A DNA stretch of 64,000 bases, taken from assembly GCF_937616625.2 (NCBI RefSeq), contig NC_065573.1:186001-250000 (forward strand), in the 5' to 3' direction. The translations under genes were made by a program, and so were the position numbers. The notes under the pieces are model-generated. The model worked only from the letters and a program-made list of their open reading frames with translations, made no database searches and was not told the origin of the DNA. Source of the DNA: Mercurialis annua (lineage: Eukaryota; Streptophyta; Magnoliopsida; Malpighiales; Euphorbiaceae). Of the stretch, positions 48,351 through 59,799 are shown piece after piece. Every line of letters begins with the position of its first letter. Position 1 is the first letter of the stretch.

Positions 48351-51300
48351 CTTTTTAGCAATTTAATCCAAACGTTAACAAACGTTACGAAACAAATCCA
48401 AACGTTTCAATTTTTTAGGGATTTAAGCCAAACGTTTACAAACGTTACAAAATGAATCCAAATGTTTCACCTTTTTAGAGATTTAAACAAAACGTTTACA
48501 AACGTTACGAAACAAATCCAAACGTTTCACCTTTATTGCTATTTAAGATAAACGTTTACAAATGTAACGAAACAAATCCAAATATCTCACCTTTTTAGCT
48601 ATTTAAGTCAAATGTTTACAAACATTACGTAACAAATCCGAACATTTCACCTTTTTAGTGATTTGAGCCAAACGTTTACAACCGTTACGAAACAAATGCA
48701 AATGTTTCACCTTTTTAGTGATTTAAGCCAAATGTTTACAAACATTACGAAACAAATCCAAACGTTTCGCCTTTTTAGCGATTTAAGCGAAACGGTTACA
48801 AACGTTAGAAAACAAAATCAAACGTTTACAAACTTTATGAAACAAAACCAAACATTTTTCATTTTTAGCAATTTAAGCCAAACGTTTACAAAGTGACGAA
48901 ACAAATTCAAACGTTTCACCTTTTTAGCGATTTAAGCAAAACGTTTACAAACGTTACGAAACGAAACAAAACGTTCAAAACGTTACAAAGCAAATCCAAA
49001 CGTTTCAACTTTTTAGTAATTTAAGCCAAACGTTTACAAACGTTACGAAACAAATCCAAGCGTTTCACCTTTTTATCAATTTAAGCACAAAGTTTACAAA
49101 CGTTACGAAACAAATCCAAACGTTTCACCTTTTAGCGATCTAAGCCAAACGTTATGAAACAAATCCAAAAATTTCACCTTTTTTGCGATTTAAGCCAAAC
49201 GTTAACAAACGTTATAAAACAAATCCAAACGTTTCACCTTTTCTGCGATTTAAGCCAAACGTTTACAAATGTTACGGAACAAATTCAAACATTTCACCTT
49301 TTTAGCGATTTAAGCAAAACATTACGAAATAAATCCAAACGTTTTACCTTTTCAGCAATTTAAGCCTAACGTTTACAAAGGTAATGAAAAATATCCAAAC
49401 ATTTCCCCTTTTTAGCGATTTATGCCAAACATTTTTAAACGTTATGAAACAAAACAAGACGTTTAAAACGTTACGAAAACAAATCCAAACGTTCACCTTT
49501 TTATCGATTTTAGCCAAATCTTTACAAACGTTACGAAAAGAAACCAAGCGTTTCACCTTTTTAGCAATTTAAGCCAAACATTTACAAACTTTACAATACA
49601 AATCCAAGCGTTTCACCTTTTTAGAAATTTAAGCCATACGTTTACAAACTTCTTGAAACAAATCCAAGCGTTCACATTTGTTAGAATTTAAGCCAAACAT
49701 TTACAAACGTTTCGAAACAAATCCAAGCGTTTCACCATTGCAGCAATTTAAGACAAACGTTTATTAACGTTACGGAACAAATCAAAACGTTTCACCTTTT
49801 TAACAATTTAAGCCGAACTTTTACAAATGTTACGAAACAAATCCAAACGTTTCTCCTTTTTAGCGATTTAAGAAACGAATCCAAAACGTTTACAAACGTT
49901 ACGAAAAAAACCAAACATTTCACCTTTTTAGCGATTGAAGCCAAACGTTTACAAACGTTACGAAACAAATAAAAACGTTTCACATTTTTAGCAATTTAAG
50001 AAAACGTTTACAAACGTTACGAAAAAAAACCAAGCGTTTCCCCTTTTTAAAAATTTAAGCCAAAAGTTTACAAACGAAACGTAAAAAATCCAAGCGTTTC
50101 ACCTTTTTAGCAATTTAAGCCAAACGTTTACAAACGTTATGAAACAAATCCAAGCATCTCACCTTTTTAGCAATTTTAGACAAATGTTGACAAACGTTCC
50201 GAAACAAATCAAAACATTTCACCTTTTTAGCGATTTTAGCCAAACGTTTACAAACGGTTCAAAATAATCCAAACGTTTCCACTTTTTAGCGATTTAAGCC
50301 AAACGTTTACAAACGGTACGAAAAAAATCCAAACGTTTGACCTTTTTAGCAATGTAAGCCAAACGTTTACAAACGTCAGGAAACAAATCTAAGCGTCTCA
50401 CCTTTTTAGCAATTTTAGCCAAACTTTTACAAACGTTACGAAACAAATCCAAGCGTTTCACCTTTTTAGCAATTTAAGCAAAACGTATACAAATGTTACG
50501 AAACAAAACCTAACGTTTCACCTTTTTAGCGATTTAAACTAAACGTTTACAAACGTTACGAAAAAAATCCAAATGTTTCGCTTTTATAGCGATTTAAGCC
50601 AAGCGTTTCCAAACGTTTGGAAACAAATCCAAACGTTTCACTTTTTTAGCGATTTAAGCCAAACGTTTACAAACGTAACGAAACAAAATCAAACGTTTAC
50701 AAACGTAACGAAACAAAACCAAACATTTCACATTTTAAGTGATATAAGCCAAATGTTTACAAAGATTATGAAACAAATCTAAATGTTTCACCTTTTTAGC
50801 AATTTAAGCCAAATGTTTACAAACGTTATGAAACAAATCCAAGCATTTCACCTTTTTAGCAATTTAAGCCAAACCTTTACAAATGTTACAAAACAAATCC
50901 AAGCGTTTCACCTTTTTCGAGATTTAGCCAAACATTTACAAACGTTACGAAACAAATCCAAGCGTTTCACCCTTTTTAGCAATTTAAGTCAAACGTTTAC
51001 AAACACTACGAAACAAATCCAAACATTTCACCTTTTTAGCAATGTAAGACAAATGTTTACAAACGTCATGAAACAAATCCAAGCGTTTCACCTTCTTAGC
51101 AATTTAAGCCAAACGCTAACAAACGGTACGAAACAAATCCAAGCGTTTCACCTTTTAAGCAATTTAAGCCAAAAGTTTACAAACGCTACGAAACAAATCC
51201 AAATGTTTCACCTTTTTAGCAATGTAAGCCAAATGTTAACAAACGTCATGAAACAAATCCAAGTGTTTCACCTTCTTAGCAATTTAAGCCAAACGTTTAC

Positions 51301-54300
51301 AAACTTTACGAAACAAATCCAAGCGTTTCACCTTTTCACCAATTTAAGCCAAAACGTTTACAAACGTTACAAAACATATCCAAACTTTTGACCTTTTTAG
51401 CGACTGAAGTCAAACGTTTACAAACGTTACAAAACAAAACAAAACGTTTAAAACGTTACGAAACAAATCCAAATGTTTCACATTTTTAGCGATTTAAGCC
51501 AAACCCTTCCAAATGTCACGAAACAAAACCATGCATTTCACATTTTTAGCAATTTAAGCCAAACATTTCGAAATGTTACGAAACAAATCCAAGTATTAAA
51601 CCTTTTTAGAAATTTAAGTCAAACATTCCGAAACAAATACAAGCGTTTCACCTTTTTAGTAATTTAAGCCAAATGTTTACACACGTTGCGAAACAAATCC
51701 AAGCGTTTAATCTTTTTAGCAATTTAAGCCAAACGTTTACAAACGTTAGGAAAAAAATCCAAACGTTTCACCTTTTAAGAGATTTAAGCCGAACATTTAC
51801 AAACGTTATGAAACAAAACCAAACATTTCACCTTTTTAGCAATTTAAGCCAAACGTTTACAAAAGTTACGAAACAAATCCAAATGTTTCCCCATTTTAGC
51901 AATTTAAGCCAAACATTTTACCTTCTTAGCGATTTATGCCAAACATTTACAAACGTTACGAAACAAATCCAAACGTTTCACCTTTTTAGTGATTGAAGCC
52001 AAATGTTTACAAACGTTACGGAACAAATCCAAATGTTTCACCTTTTTAGCGAATTTAAGCCAAACGTTACGAAACAAATCCAAACGTTTCACCTTTTTAG
52101 CGATTTAAGCCAAACATTTACAAAGATTGTGAAACAAATCCAAATGTTTCCCCTTTTTAGCAATTTAAGCCAAACATTTACAAACATTACAAAACAAATC
52201 CAAGCGATTCACCTTTTTAGCAATTTAAGCCAAACGTTTACAAACTTTACGAAACAAATCCAAACGTTTCATTTTTTTATGGATTTAAGTCAAACGTTTA
52301 CAAACGTTACAAAATAAATCCAAAAGTTTCACCTTTTTAGCGATTTAAGCAAAACGTTTACAATCGTTACAAAACAAATCCAAACGTTTCACCTTTATTG
52401 CGATCTAAGCCAAACGTTTACAAACATTATGAAACAAATTCAAACGTTTCACCTTTTTAGCGATTTTAGCCAAATGTTTACAGACGTTACGAAACAAATC
52501 CAAACGTTTCACCTTTTTAGCAATTTAAGCCAAACATTTACAACAGTTACGAAACAAATTCAAACGTTTCACCTTTTTAGCGATTTAAGCCAAATGTTTA
52601 CAAATGTTACAAAACAAATCCAAACGTTTTTCCTTTTTAGCGATATAAGCAAAACGGTTACAAACGTTAGAAAACAAAACCAAACGTTTACAAACGTTAC
52701 GAAACAAAACCAAACATTTCACCTTTTTAGCGATTTAAGCCAAACGTTTACAAACGTTACGAAACCAAACCATACGTTCAAAACGTTATGAAACAAATCC
52801 AAACGTTTCAACTTTTTAGCAATTTAAGCCAAACGTTTACAAACGTTACGAAATAAATCCAATAGTTTCACCTTTTTAGCAATTTAAGCCAAATGTTTAG
52901 AAAGGTTACAAAACAAATCCAAACGTTTCCCCTTTTCTGCGATTTAAGCCAAACGTTACGTAACAAATTCAAACGTTTCACCTTTTTAGCGATTTAAACA
53001 AAACGCTTACAAACATTATGAAAGAAATCCAAACGTTTTATCTTTTCAGCAATTTAAGTAAAACGTTTACCAATGTAGTGAAAAATATCCAAATGTTTCA
53101 CCTTTTTAGCGATTTAAACTAAAAGTTTACAAACGTTATGAAACAAAACCAAACATTTAAAATGTTACGAAACAAATCCAAACGTTCACATTTTTATCGA
53201 TTTAAGCCAAATCTTTACAAACGTTACGAAACAAAACCAAGCATTTCACCTTTTTAGCAATTTCAGCCAAACGTTTACAAACGTTACAAAACAAATCCAA
53301 GCGTTTCATTTTTTAGCAGTTTAAGCCAAATGTTTACAAACGTTTCGAAATAAATCCAAGCGTTTCACATTTGTAGGAATTTAAGCCAAACGTTTACAAA
53401 CGTTACGAAACAAATCCAAGAGTTTCACCATTTTAGCAATTTAAGCCAAACGTTTACAAACGTAACGAAACTAATTAAAACGTTTCACCTTTTTAGCAAT
53501 TTAAGCCTAACTTTTACAAACGTGACGAAACAAATCCAAACGTTTCCCCTTTTTAGCGATTCAAGCCGAACGTTTAAAAGTTCACGAAACAAATCCAAAC
53601 GTTTTACATTTTTAGCGATTTATGTCAAACGTTTACAAAAGTTACGAAAAAAATCCAAACGTTCCACCGTTTTAGCGATTGAAGCCAAAAGTTTACAAAT
53701 ATTAGGAAACAAATCCAAACGTTTCACATTTTTAGCAATTTAAGCAAAACGTTTACAAACGTTACGAAACAAAAATCAAGTGTTTCACCTTTTTAAAAAT
53801 TTAAGCCAAACGTTTACAAACGTAATGTAAAAAATCCAAGCGTTTTACCTTTTTAGCAATTTTAGCCAAACGTTTACAAACGTTCCGAAACAAATCCGAA
53901 CATTTCACCTTTTTAGCGATTTAAGGCAAACATTTACAAACTGTACGAAATAATCCAAACGTTTCCCCTTTTTAGCGATTGAAGCCAAACGTTTACAAAC
54001 GCTACGAAACAAATCCAAACGTTTAACCTTTTTAGCAATGTAAGCCAAACGTTTACAAACGTTACGAAACAAATCCAAGAGTTTCACCTTTTTAGCAATT
54101 TAAACCAAACGTTTACAAATGTTACCTAACAAATCCAAGCGTTTCACGTTTTTAGCAATTTAAACCAAACGTTTACAAACGTTACGTAACAAATCCAAGC
54201 GTTTCACCTTCATAGCAATTTAAGCCAACCGTTTACAAACGTTACGAAACAAATCCAAGCGATTCACCTTTTTAGAAATTTAAACCAAACGTTTACAAAC

Positions 54301-54428
54301 GTTACGAAACAAAACCAAACGTTTCACCTTATTAGCGATTTAAGCCAAACGTTACGAAACAAATCCGAATGTTTCGCCTTTATAACGATTTAAGCTAAAC
54401 ATTTCATAACATTTGGAAACAAATCTAA

Positions 54429-54433
54429 ACGTT
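54429..54433 (+). other. Target-site duplication, left copy (ACGTT)
   Basis: Identical to 57439-57443. Joining the flanks restores a normal CTAAACGTTTCACC monomer. Confidence 0.93.
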
Positions 54434-54889
54434 TGTAATACCCCAAAATAATTAATTAGCTAATTGGAAAACGTGTCCAGTCTGGATTCGCCAGAGTGGC
54501 GTTATCAGAAAGTATTCAGATAAAATTTAGATAAATAAGTTTTAATAGGTTGGTTTCAGGAAATTATTTATGAGGAAATTAAGGTTACACTGGAATTCTA
54601 AAGTTAGAATTGGAATTAAATGGAAAAAATTTCAAGAAAAGCCCAAAATAAAGTACAGGGACCAAAGTGGTAATTTAGCCACTTTGTGTCGAAAACGGAA
54701 ATTCTAAGTTTTGACGGGAAAGTATTAATATCGAGTTTCGTATTATTTATTGGATATAAATAATACGTATAAGTTATAATAAAAGAATTTATCGATTTAG
54801 TTATGGACTAAATCGTACAAAAGAAAAGTTTAAAGGATAAAGGATAGTAAACAAAAAGGACAAGGATTAAAGTGGCATTTTAGCCATGT

Positions 54890-54896
54890 TATATAA
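54890..54896 (+). promoter_or_regulatory. Probable TATA box of the solo LTR
   Basis: TATATAA follows TTTTAGCCATGT and precedes GAAATGAGG, the same context as 36286-36292. Confidence 0.55.
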
Positions 54897-55266
54897 GAAA
54901 TGAGGATATGAATCAGGGAGCAGAAGAAGGATCGAGAGAATGAAGGAAATAACGCCGATTACCGTCGTTTCGCCGCCGTTTCGCCGTTTGACGTCCGATT
55001 CGAGCGATTTTCGCGGCGATTTCTTCAGAATCGAATCCTCTATCGATCCTAAGCTTTGTTTCAAGGTAAATCTTCAAGAAATTTGGTTAAAAATCGAATA
55101 TATATGGCTGTTTTAGTGAGATTGGGTTTTAGGATTGAATTCGACGTTTTTGAAATTTTTATAGCGTTTTAATGAAAACCGAGATGCGGGTTTTGTATAG
55201 TTGAATGTATAGCACGTCGGAATGGCTGAAAAGCCCCGGAAAACGACTTTTCGGGGGCTGTTAAGG

Positions 55267-55427
55267 GTGTGCGTTCGCACACATTGAGTGTGCGTTCGCA
55301 CACATTGAGTGTGCGTTCGCACACTCCTTAAAAATAAGGGTGTGCGTTCGCACACATTGAGTGTGCGTTCGCACACATTGAGTGTGCGTTCGCACACTCC
55401 TTAAAATTAGGGTGTGCGTTAGCACAC
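55267..55427 (+). repeat. Palindromic 16-bp minisatellite with a nested 73-bp period
   Basis: GTGTGCGTTCGCACAC, a perfect 7-bp inverted repeat around TT, occurs at 55267, 55288, 55309, 55340, 55361, 55382 and (one change) 55412. Spacing is 21 bp within triplets. The triplets recur at 73 and 72 bp, separated by TCCTTAAAA-type spacers. It occupies the place equivalent to the arrays at 36674 and 43500. Confidence 0.93.
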
Positions 55428-56580
55428 TACCAGAAACTCGTCAGATTCAAAATTCCAACGGTCAGTTTATAGATTTGCCTCTTAGGAACGCCTCTGTCAA
55501 ATTTCATCTTGATCCAACGGTTCAATTGGGAGAGATCGTCGTTTTACTAAACAGTGTCAGTGCGCAGGCAGCACCTGCGCATTGTCCTGAAAACTACTTG
55601 AAACTTCATCGAAATGAGACTAATCCCTAAAGTTTGAAAGTATCATACGTATAGGAATACGATTAAGAGATATAATAAGTATCTCGACTAGGTATTAGAA
55701 CACGATCAAAGTTAAAAGACGTATTTAGAATAAGATCGTGATAACCTAAGGTTACAACTTAGGATTTCGGTACTAAGTTTACGTTTACGAATTAAACGTA
55801 CAGGTAATTTGGATAAGTAATGGACGTACCGACGAGCTACCAGGCCGACGAGCTGGAATAGCTACAAGATCGGACAATGCATAGAACCTGCGTGATAGAT
55901 TGGTAGCATTGCGGTAGATTGGATAGCAGTCGTTGTGAGCACATTTTAATTACTCGTTAATATTCATAAAGTCGCGTATTTTCATATAAGGACGACTATA
56001 TGAATACTTATATGTTTAATAATATGTTTGAAAAAGTACATGTATGTATGTTTTGAAAATGATTACTTTCCGTACTGCGTTATTTTAAGAATTACATAAA
56101 TAGATGAAAAGAACATATATGTTTAAAATACTGGGAAAGGGGTTAAGCAATATACAAGTATCGAACCAAATATGCACGAGAAAAGTATGGTACATTCCCA
56201 TATGTACTATTATTCATATGTTTACAAAGAAATATAGTACGTTCCCATACGTACTTTTAATTATAACGAATACCATACGTGCGTGTGTTATAGATGTATG
56301 ACTGTAGATTGCAATGTGCATGTCATGGTCCATAAAGGATCAATACAACATAATGGAAAATATATAATTAAATAATAAACGTAAAACGAGAATTTGTACG
56401 ATGGTACAATCAAATATAAGAACTGAGATGCAAGGTTGATCTCGGTAGAGGTATCCCGAGACCAGTATCTACCCATTCTTGATAATAGTCCTCGGGACTC
56501 ATATAAAGATAAAATCAAGTATATATATATATATCGAGAATCAATATGAAACAAGAGCAATAATTAAGATATGAGATAAG

Positions 56581-56776
56581 ACACATCGGTTGGCGTGGCT
56601 ATCGATGTCAGATGATTAAAGACAGATCGGTTGGCTTGGCTATCGATGTCAGATATGTAAGACATATCGGTTGGCGTGGCTATTGATGTCAGATATGTGT
56701 AACACATCGGTTGGCTTTGCTATCGATGTCAGACAGATGAAACACATCGGTTGGCTTTGCTATCGATGTCAGAAAA
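56581..56776 (+). repeat. 40-bp tandem repeat, five copies, in the solo LTR
   Basis: Units with CATCGGTTGGC, GGCTATCGATGTCAGA and a variable AT-rich tail start at about 56581, 56622, 56662, 56702 and 56742. Units differ mainly in the tail and in GGCGTGGC against GGCTTTGC. It is absent from the related LTRs at 35873 and 42668. Confidence 0.9.
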
Positions 56777-57438
56777 ATGAAGTTAGAGAAGCTTAATAAG
56801 AAAAATAAAGACAATCAAAACTATAACAGTAAACAAAACATGTCAAGCATGTACGCAGTATAAACGTACATGAGACATAACGAGGCAAGGATATCAAGTA
56901 CGTCTATAACATAAACCCTTAGTTTATGACACGTACATGGCCTCTGATAGTATGAACGAACATACGAAGTATGTTTGGGAGTAAGATCGTGTGAAGTATA
57001 ATTCAAAAAGAATATTTTCTACATAAAGGGGTTTTTAAACATTTTCACCCTTTATGCAATATTACTTGTAATTATGTGTATTCACTCAGTTTATACTGAC
57101 CCCGTTGTTATTCCAATTTTTACAGGTTGAGTTAGGTATGATGTGGAGAACGAAGCTTCCGAAGTTTTAATTCTCGGAAGTAGTACGAGTCATGAGACTA
57201 GGTTCTCATTCTAGCAAGTCCGCAGTAGTTTAGAATAGACAGGCTCTATTTTGTAAAACGCTTTAACTCTGATGTATATTTCAAACAGGGGTCGTGCGTA
57301 TTTTGATATTATTGTCATATATAAAATATGATTTGATTTGCGAAAAATTTATATGTATTTTCAGGCTTGCTACGGGTTTTGGAGCTACCACTCCCATTCC
57401 CTAGCGCCGGTCGCGGCTCAATAATTTGGGTCGTGATA

Positions 57439-57443
57439 ACGTT
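57439..57443 (+). other. Target-site duplication, right copy (ACGTT)
   Basis: Identical to 54429-54433; the satellite continues in phase. Confidence 0.93.
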
Positions 57444-59799
57444 TCACCTTTTTAGCAATTTAAGCCTAACGTTTACAAACGTAACGAAACAAAATCAAAC
57501 GTTTACAAACGTAACGAAACGAAACCAAGCATTTCACCTTTTTAGCGATTTAAGCCTAATGTTTACATAGATTATGGAACAAATCTAAATGTTTCACCTT
57601 TTTAGCAATTTAATGCAAACATTTACAAACGTTATGAAACAAATCCAAGTGTTTCACCTTTTTAGCAATTTAAGCCAAACATTTACAAACGTTACGAAAC
57701 AAATCCAAGCGTTTCACCTTTTTCGAGATTTAGGCCAAACATTTACAAACGTTACGAAAAAAATCCAAGTGTTTCACCTTTTTTAGCCATTTAAGTCAAA
57801 CGGTTACAAACGTTATGAAACAAATCCAAACGTTTCCCTTTTATAGCGATTTAAGACTAACGTTTAAAACTTTACGAAACAAATGCAAAAGTTTCACATT
57901 TTTAGCGATTTAAGCCAAACATTTACAAACATTACGAAACAAATCCAAACGTTTCACCTTTTTAGCGATTGAAGCCAAACGTTTACAAATATTACGAAAC
58001 AAATCCAAACGTTTTACATTTTTAGCAATTTAAGCCAAACGTTTGCAAACTTTACGAAACAAAAACCTTTCACCCTTTTAGCAATTTAAGCCAAACGTTT
58101 ACAACCGTTACGAAACAAATCCAAGCGCTTCACGTTTTTAGCAATTTAAGCCAAAAGTTTACAAACACTACGAAACAAATCCAAACGTTTGACCTTTTTA
58201 GCAATGTAAGCCAAACGTTTACAAACATCATGAAACAAATCCAAGCGTTTCCCCTTCTTAACAATTTAAGCCAAACGTTTACAAACGTTACGAAACAAAT
58301 CCAAGCGTTTCACCTTTTTAGCAGTTTAAGAAAAACGTTTACAAACGTTACGAAACAAAACCAAACGTTTCACCTTTTTAGCAATTTATGCGAAACGTTT
58401 ACAAACGTTACGAAACAAATACAAACGTTTTGCCTTTATAGAGATTTAAGCCAAACGTTTCCAAATATTCGGAAACAAATCCAAACGTTTCCCCTTTTTA
58501 ACGATTTAAGCCAAACGTTTACAAACGTGACGAAACAAAACAAAGCGTTTCACCTTTTTAACGATTTAAGCCAAATATTTACAAAGGTTATGAAACAAAT
58601 CCAAATGTTTCACCTTTTTAGCAATTTAAGCCAAACGTTTTCAAACGTTACGAAACAAATCCAAGCGTTTCACCTTTTTAGCAATTTAAACCAAACGTTT
58701 ACAAATGTTAGCTAACAAATCCAAGCGTTTCACGTTTTAAGCAATTTAAACCAAACGTTTACAAACGTTACGTAATAAATCCAAGCGTTTCACCTTCATA
58801 GCAATTTAAGCCAACCGTTTACAAACGTTATGAAACAAATCCAAGCGTTTCACCTTTTTAGAAATTTAAACCAAACGTTTACAAACGTTACCTAACAAAT
58901 CAAAGCGTTTCACGTTTTTAACAATTTAAACAAAACATTTACAAACGTTACGAAACAAATCCAAGTGTTTCACCTTTTTAGCAATTTAAGCCAAACGTAT
59001 ACAAACGTTACGACAAATCCAAGCGGTTCACCTTTTTAGCAATTTAAGCAAAATGTTTACAAACGTTACAAAACAAAACAAAACGTTCAACCTTTTTCAT
59101 TTAAGCCAAACATGTACAAATGTTACGAAACAAATCCAAACGTTTCGCCTTTATAGCGATTTAAGCCAAACGTTTCCAAACGTTATGAAACAAATCCAAA
59201 TGTTTCCCCTTTTTAGCGATTTAAGCCAAACGTTTACAAATGCTACGAAACAAAACCAAACGTTTCCCCTTTTTAACGATTTAAGCCAAATATTTACAAA
59301 GGTTCTGAAACAAATCCAAATGTTTCACCTTTTTAGCAATTTAAGCCAAACATTTACAAACGTTTCGAAACAAATGCAAGTGTTTCACCTTTTTAGCAAT
59401 TTAAACCAAACATTTACAAACGTTACGAAACAAATCCAAGCGTTTCACCTTTTTAGAGATTTAAGCCAAATGTTTACAAACCTTACAAAACAAATCCAAG
59501 AGTTTCACCTTTTTAGCAATTTAAGCCAAATGTTTACAAACGTTAAGAAACAAATGGAAATGTTTCACCTTTTTAACGATTTAAACTAAACGTTTACAAA
59601 CATTACGAAACAAAACCAAATGTTTCAGTGTTTTAGCAATTTTAGCCAAACGTTTACAAACATTACAAAATAAATTCAAACATTTCCCCATATTTGCGAT
59701 TTAAGCCAAACGATTAAAACATTACGAAACAAATCCAAATGTTTCACCTTTTCAGCAATTTAAGCCAAACGTTTACAAAAGTTACAAAACAAATCCAAA

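Larger units (their letters stand above)
45051..54433 (+). repeat. 60-bp satellite, + orientation (9.4-kb block)
   Basis: About 156 monomers. The first 70 bp are scrambled (AACGTT-containing fragments repeat at 45090-45120). 45721-45780 differs from the consensus by one CpG change. The segment near 50640-51000 matches 57440-57800, and 54102-54240 matches 58688-58826, so higher-order copies lie on both sides of the solo LTR. The block ends in ACGTT, the target site of that solo LTR. Confidence 0.97.
54434..57438 (+). mobile_element. Solo LTR (3,005 bp), relative of the complete element's LTRs
   Basis: It starts TGTAATACCCC and ends GGGTCGTGATA (TGACA with one change), flanked by perfect ACGTT duplications, with no internal region. 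The first 650 bp align with the LTRs at 35873 and 42668 (TAATTGG, GTGTCCAGT, GATTCGCCAGAGTGGCG, the TATA context and CGATCCTAAGCTT). The last 80 bp also align; the middle is different. It is therefore a sister family rather than the same one. An open frame from 55382 to 55630 and several others have no recognisable product. Confidence 0.92.

Noticed and set aside
55900..57100. AT-rich open frames in the solo LTR (56104-56301, 56288-56560, 56821-57006)
   Set aside because: Short, no domain, on both strands and inside a non-coding LTR.
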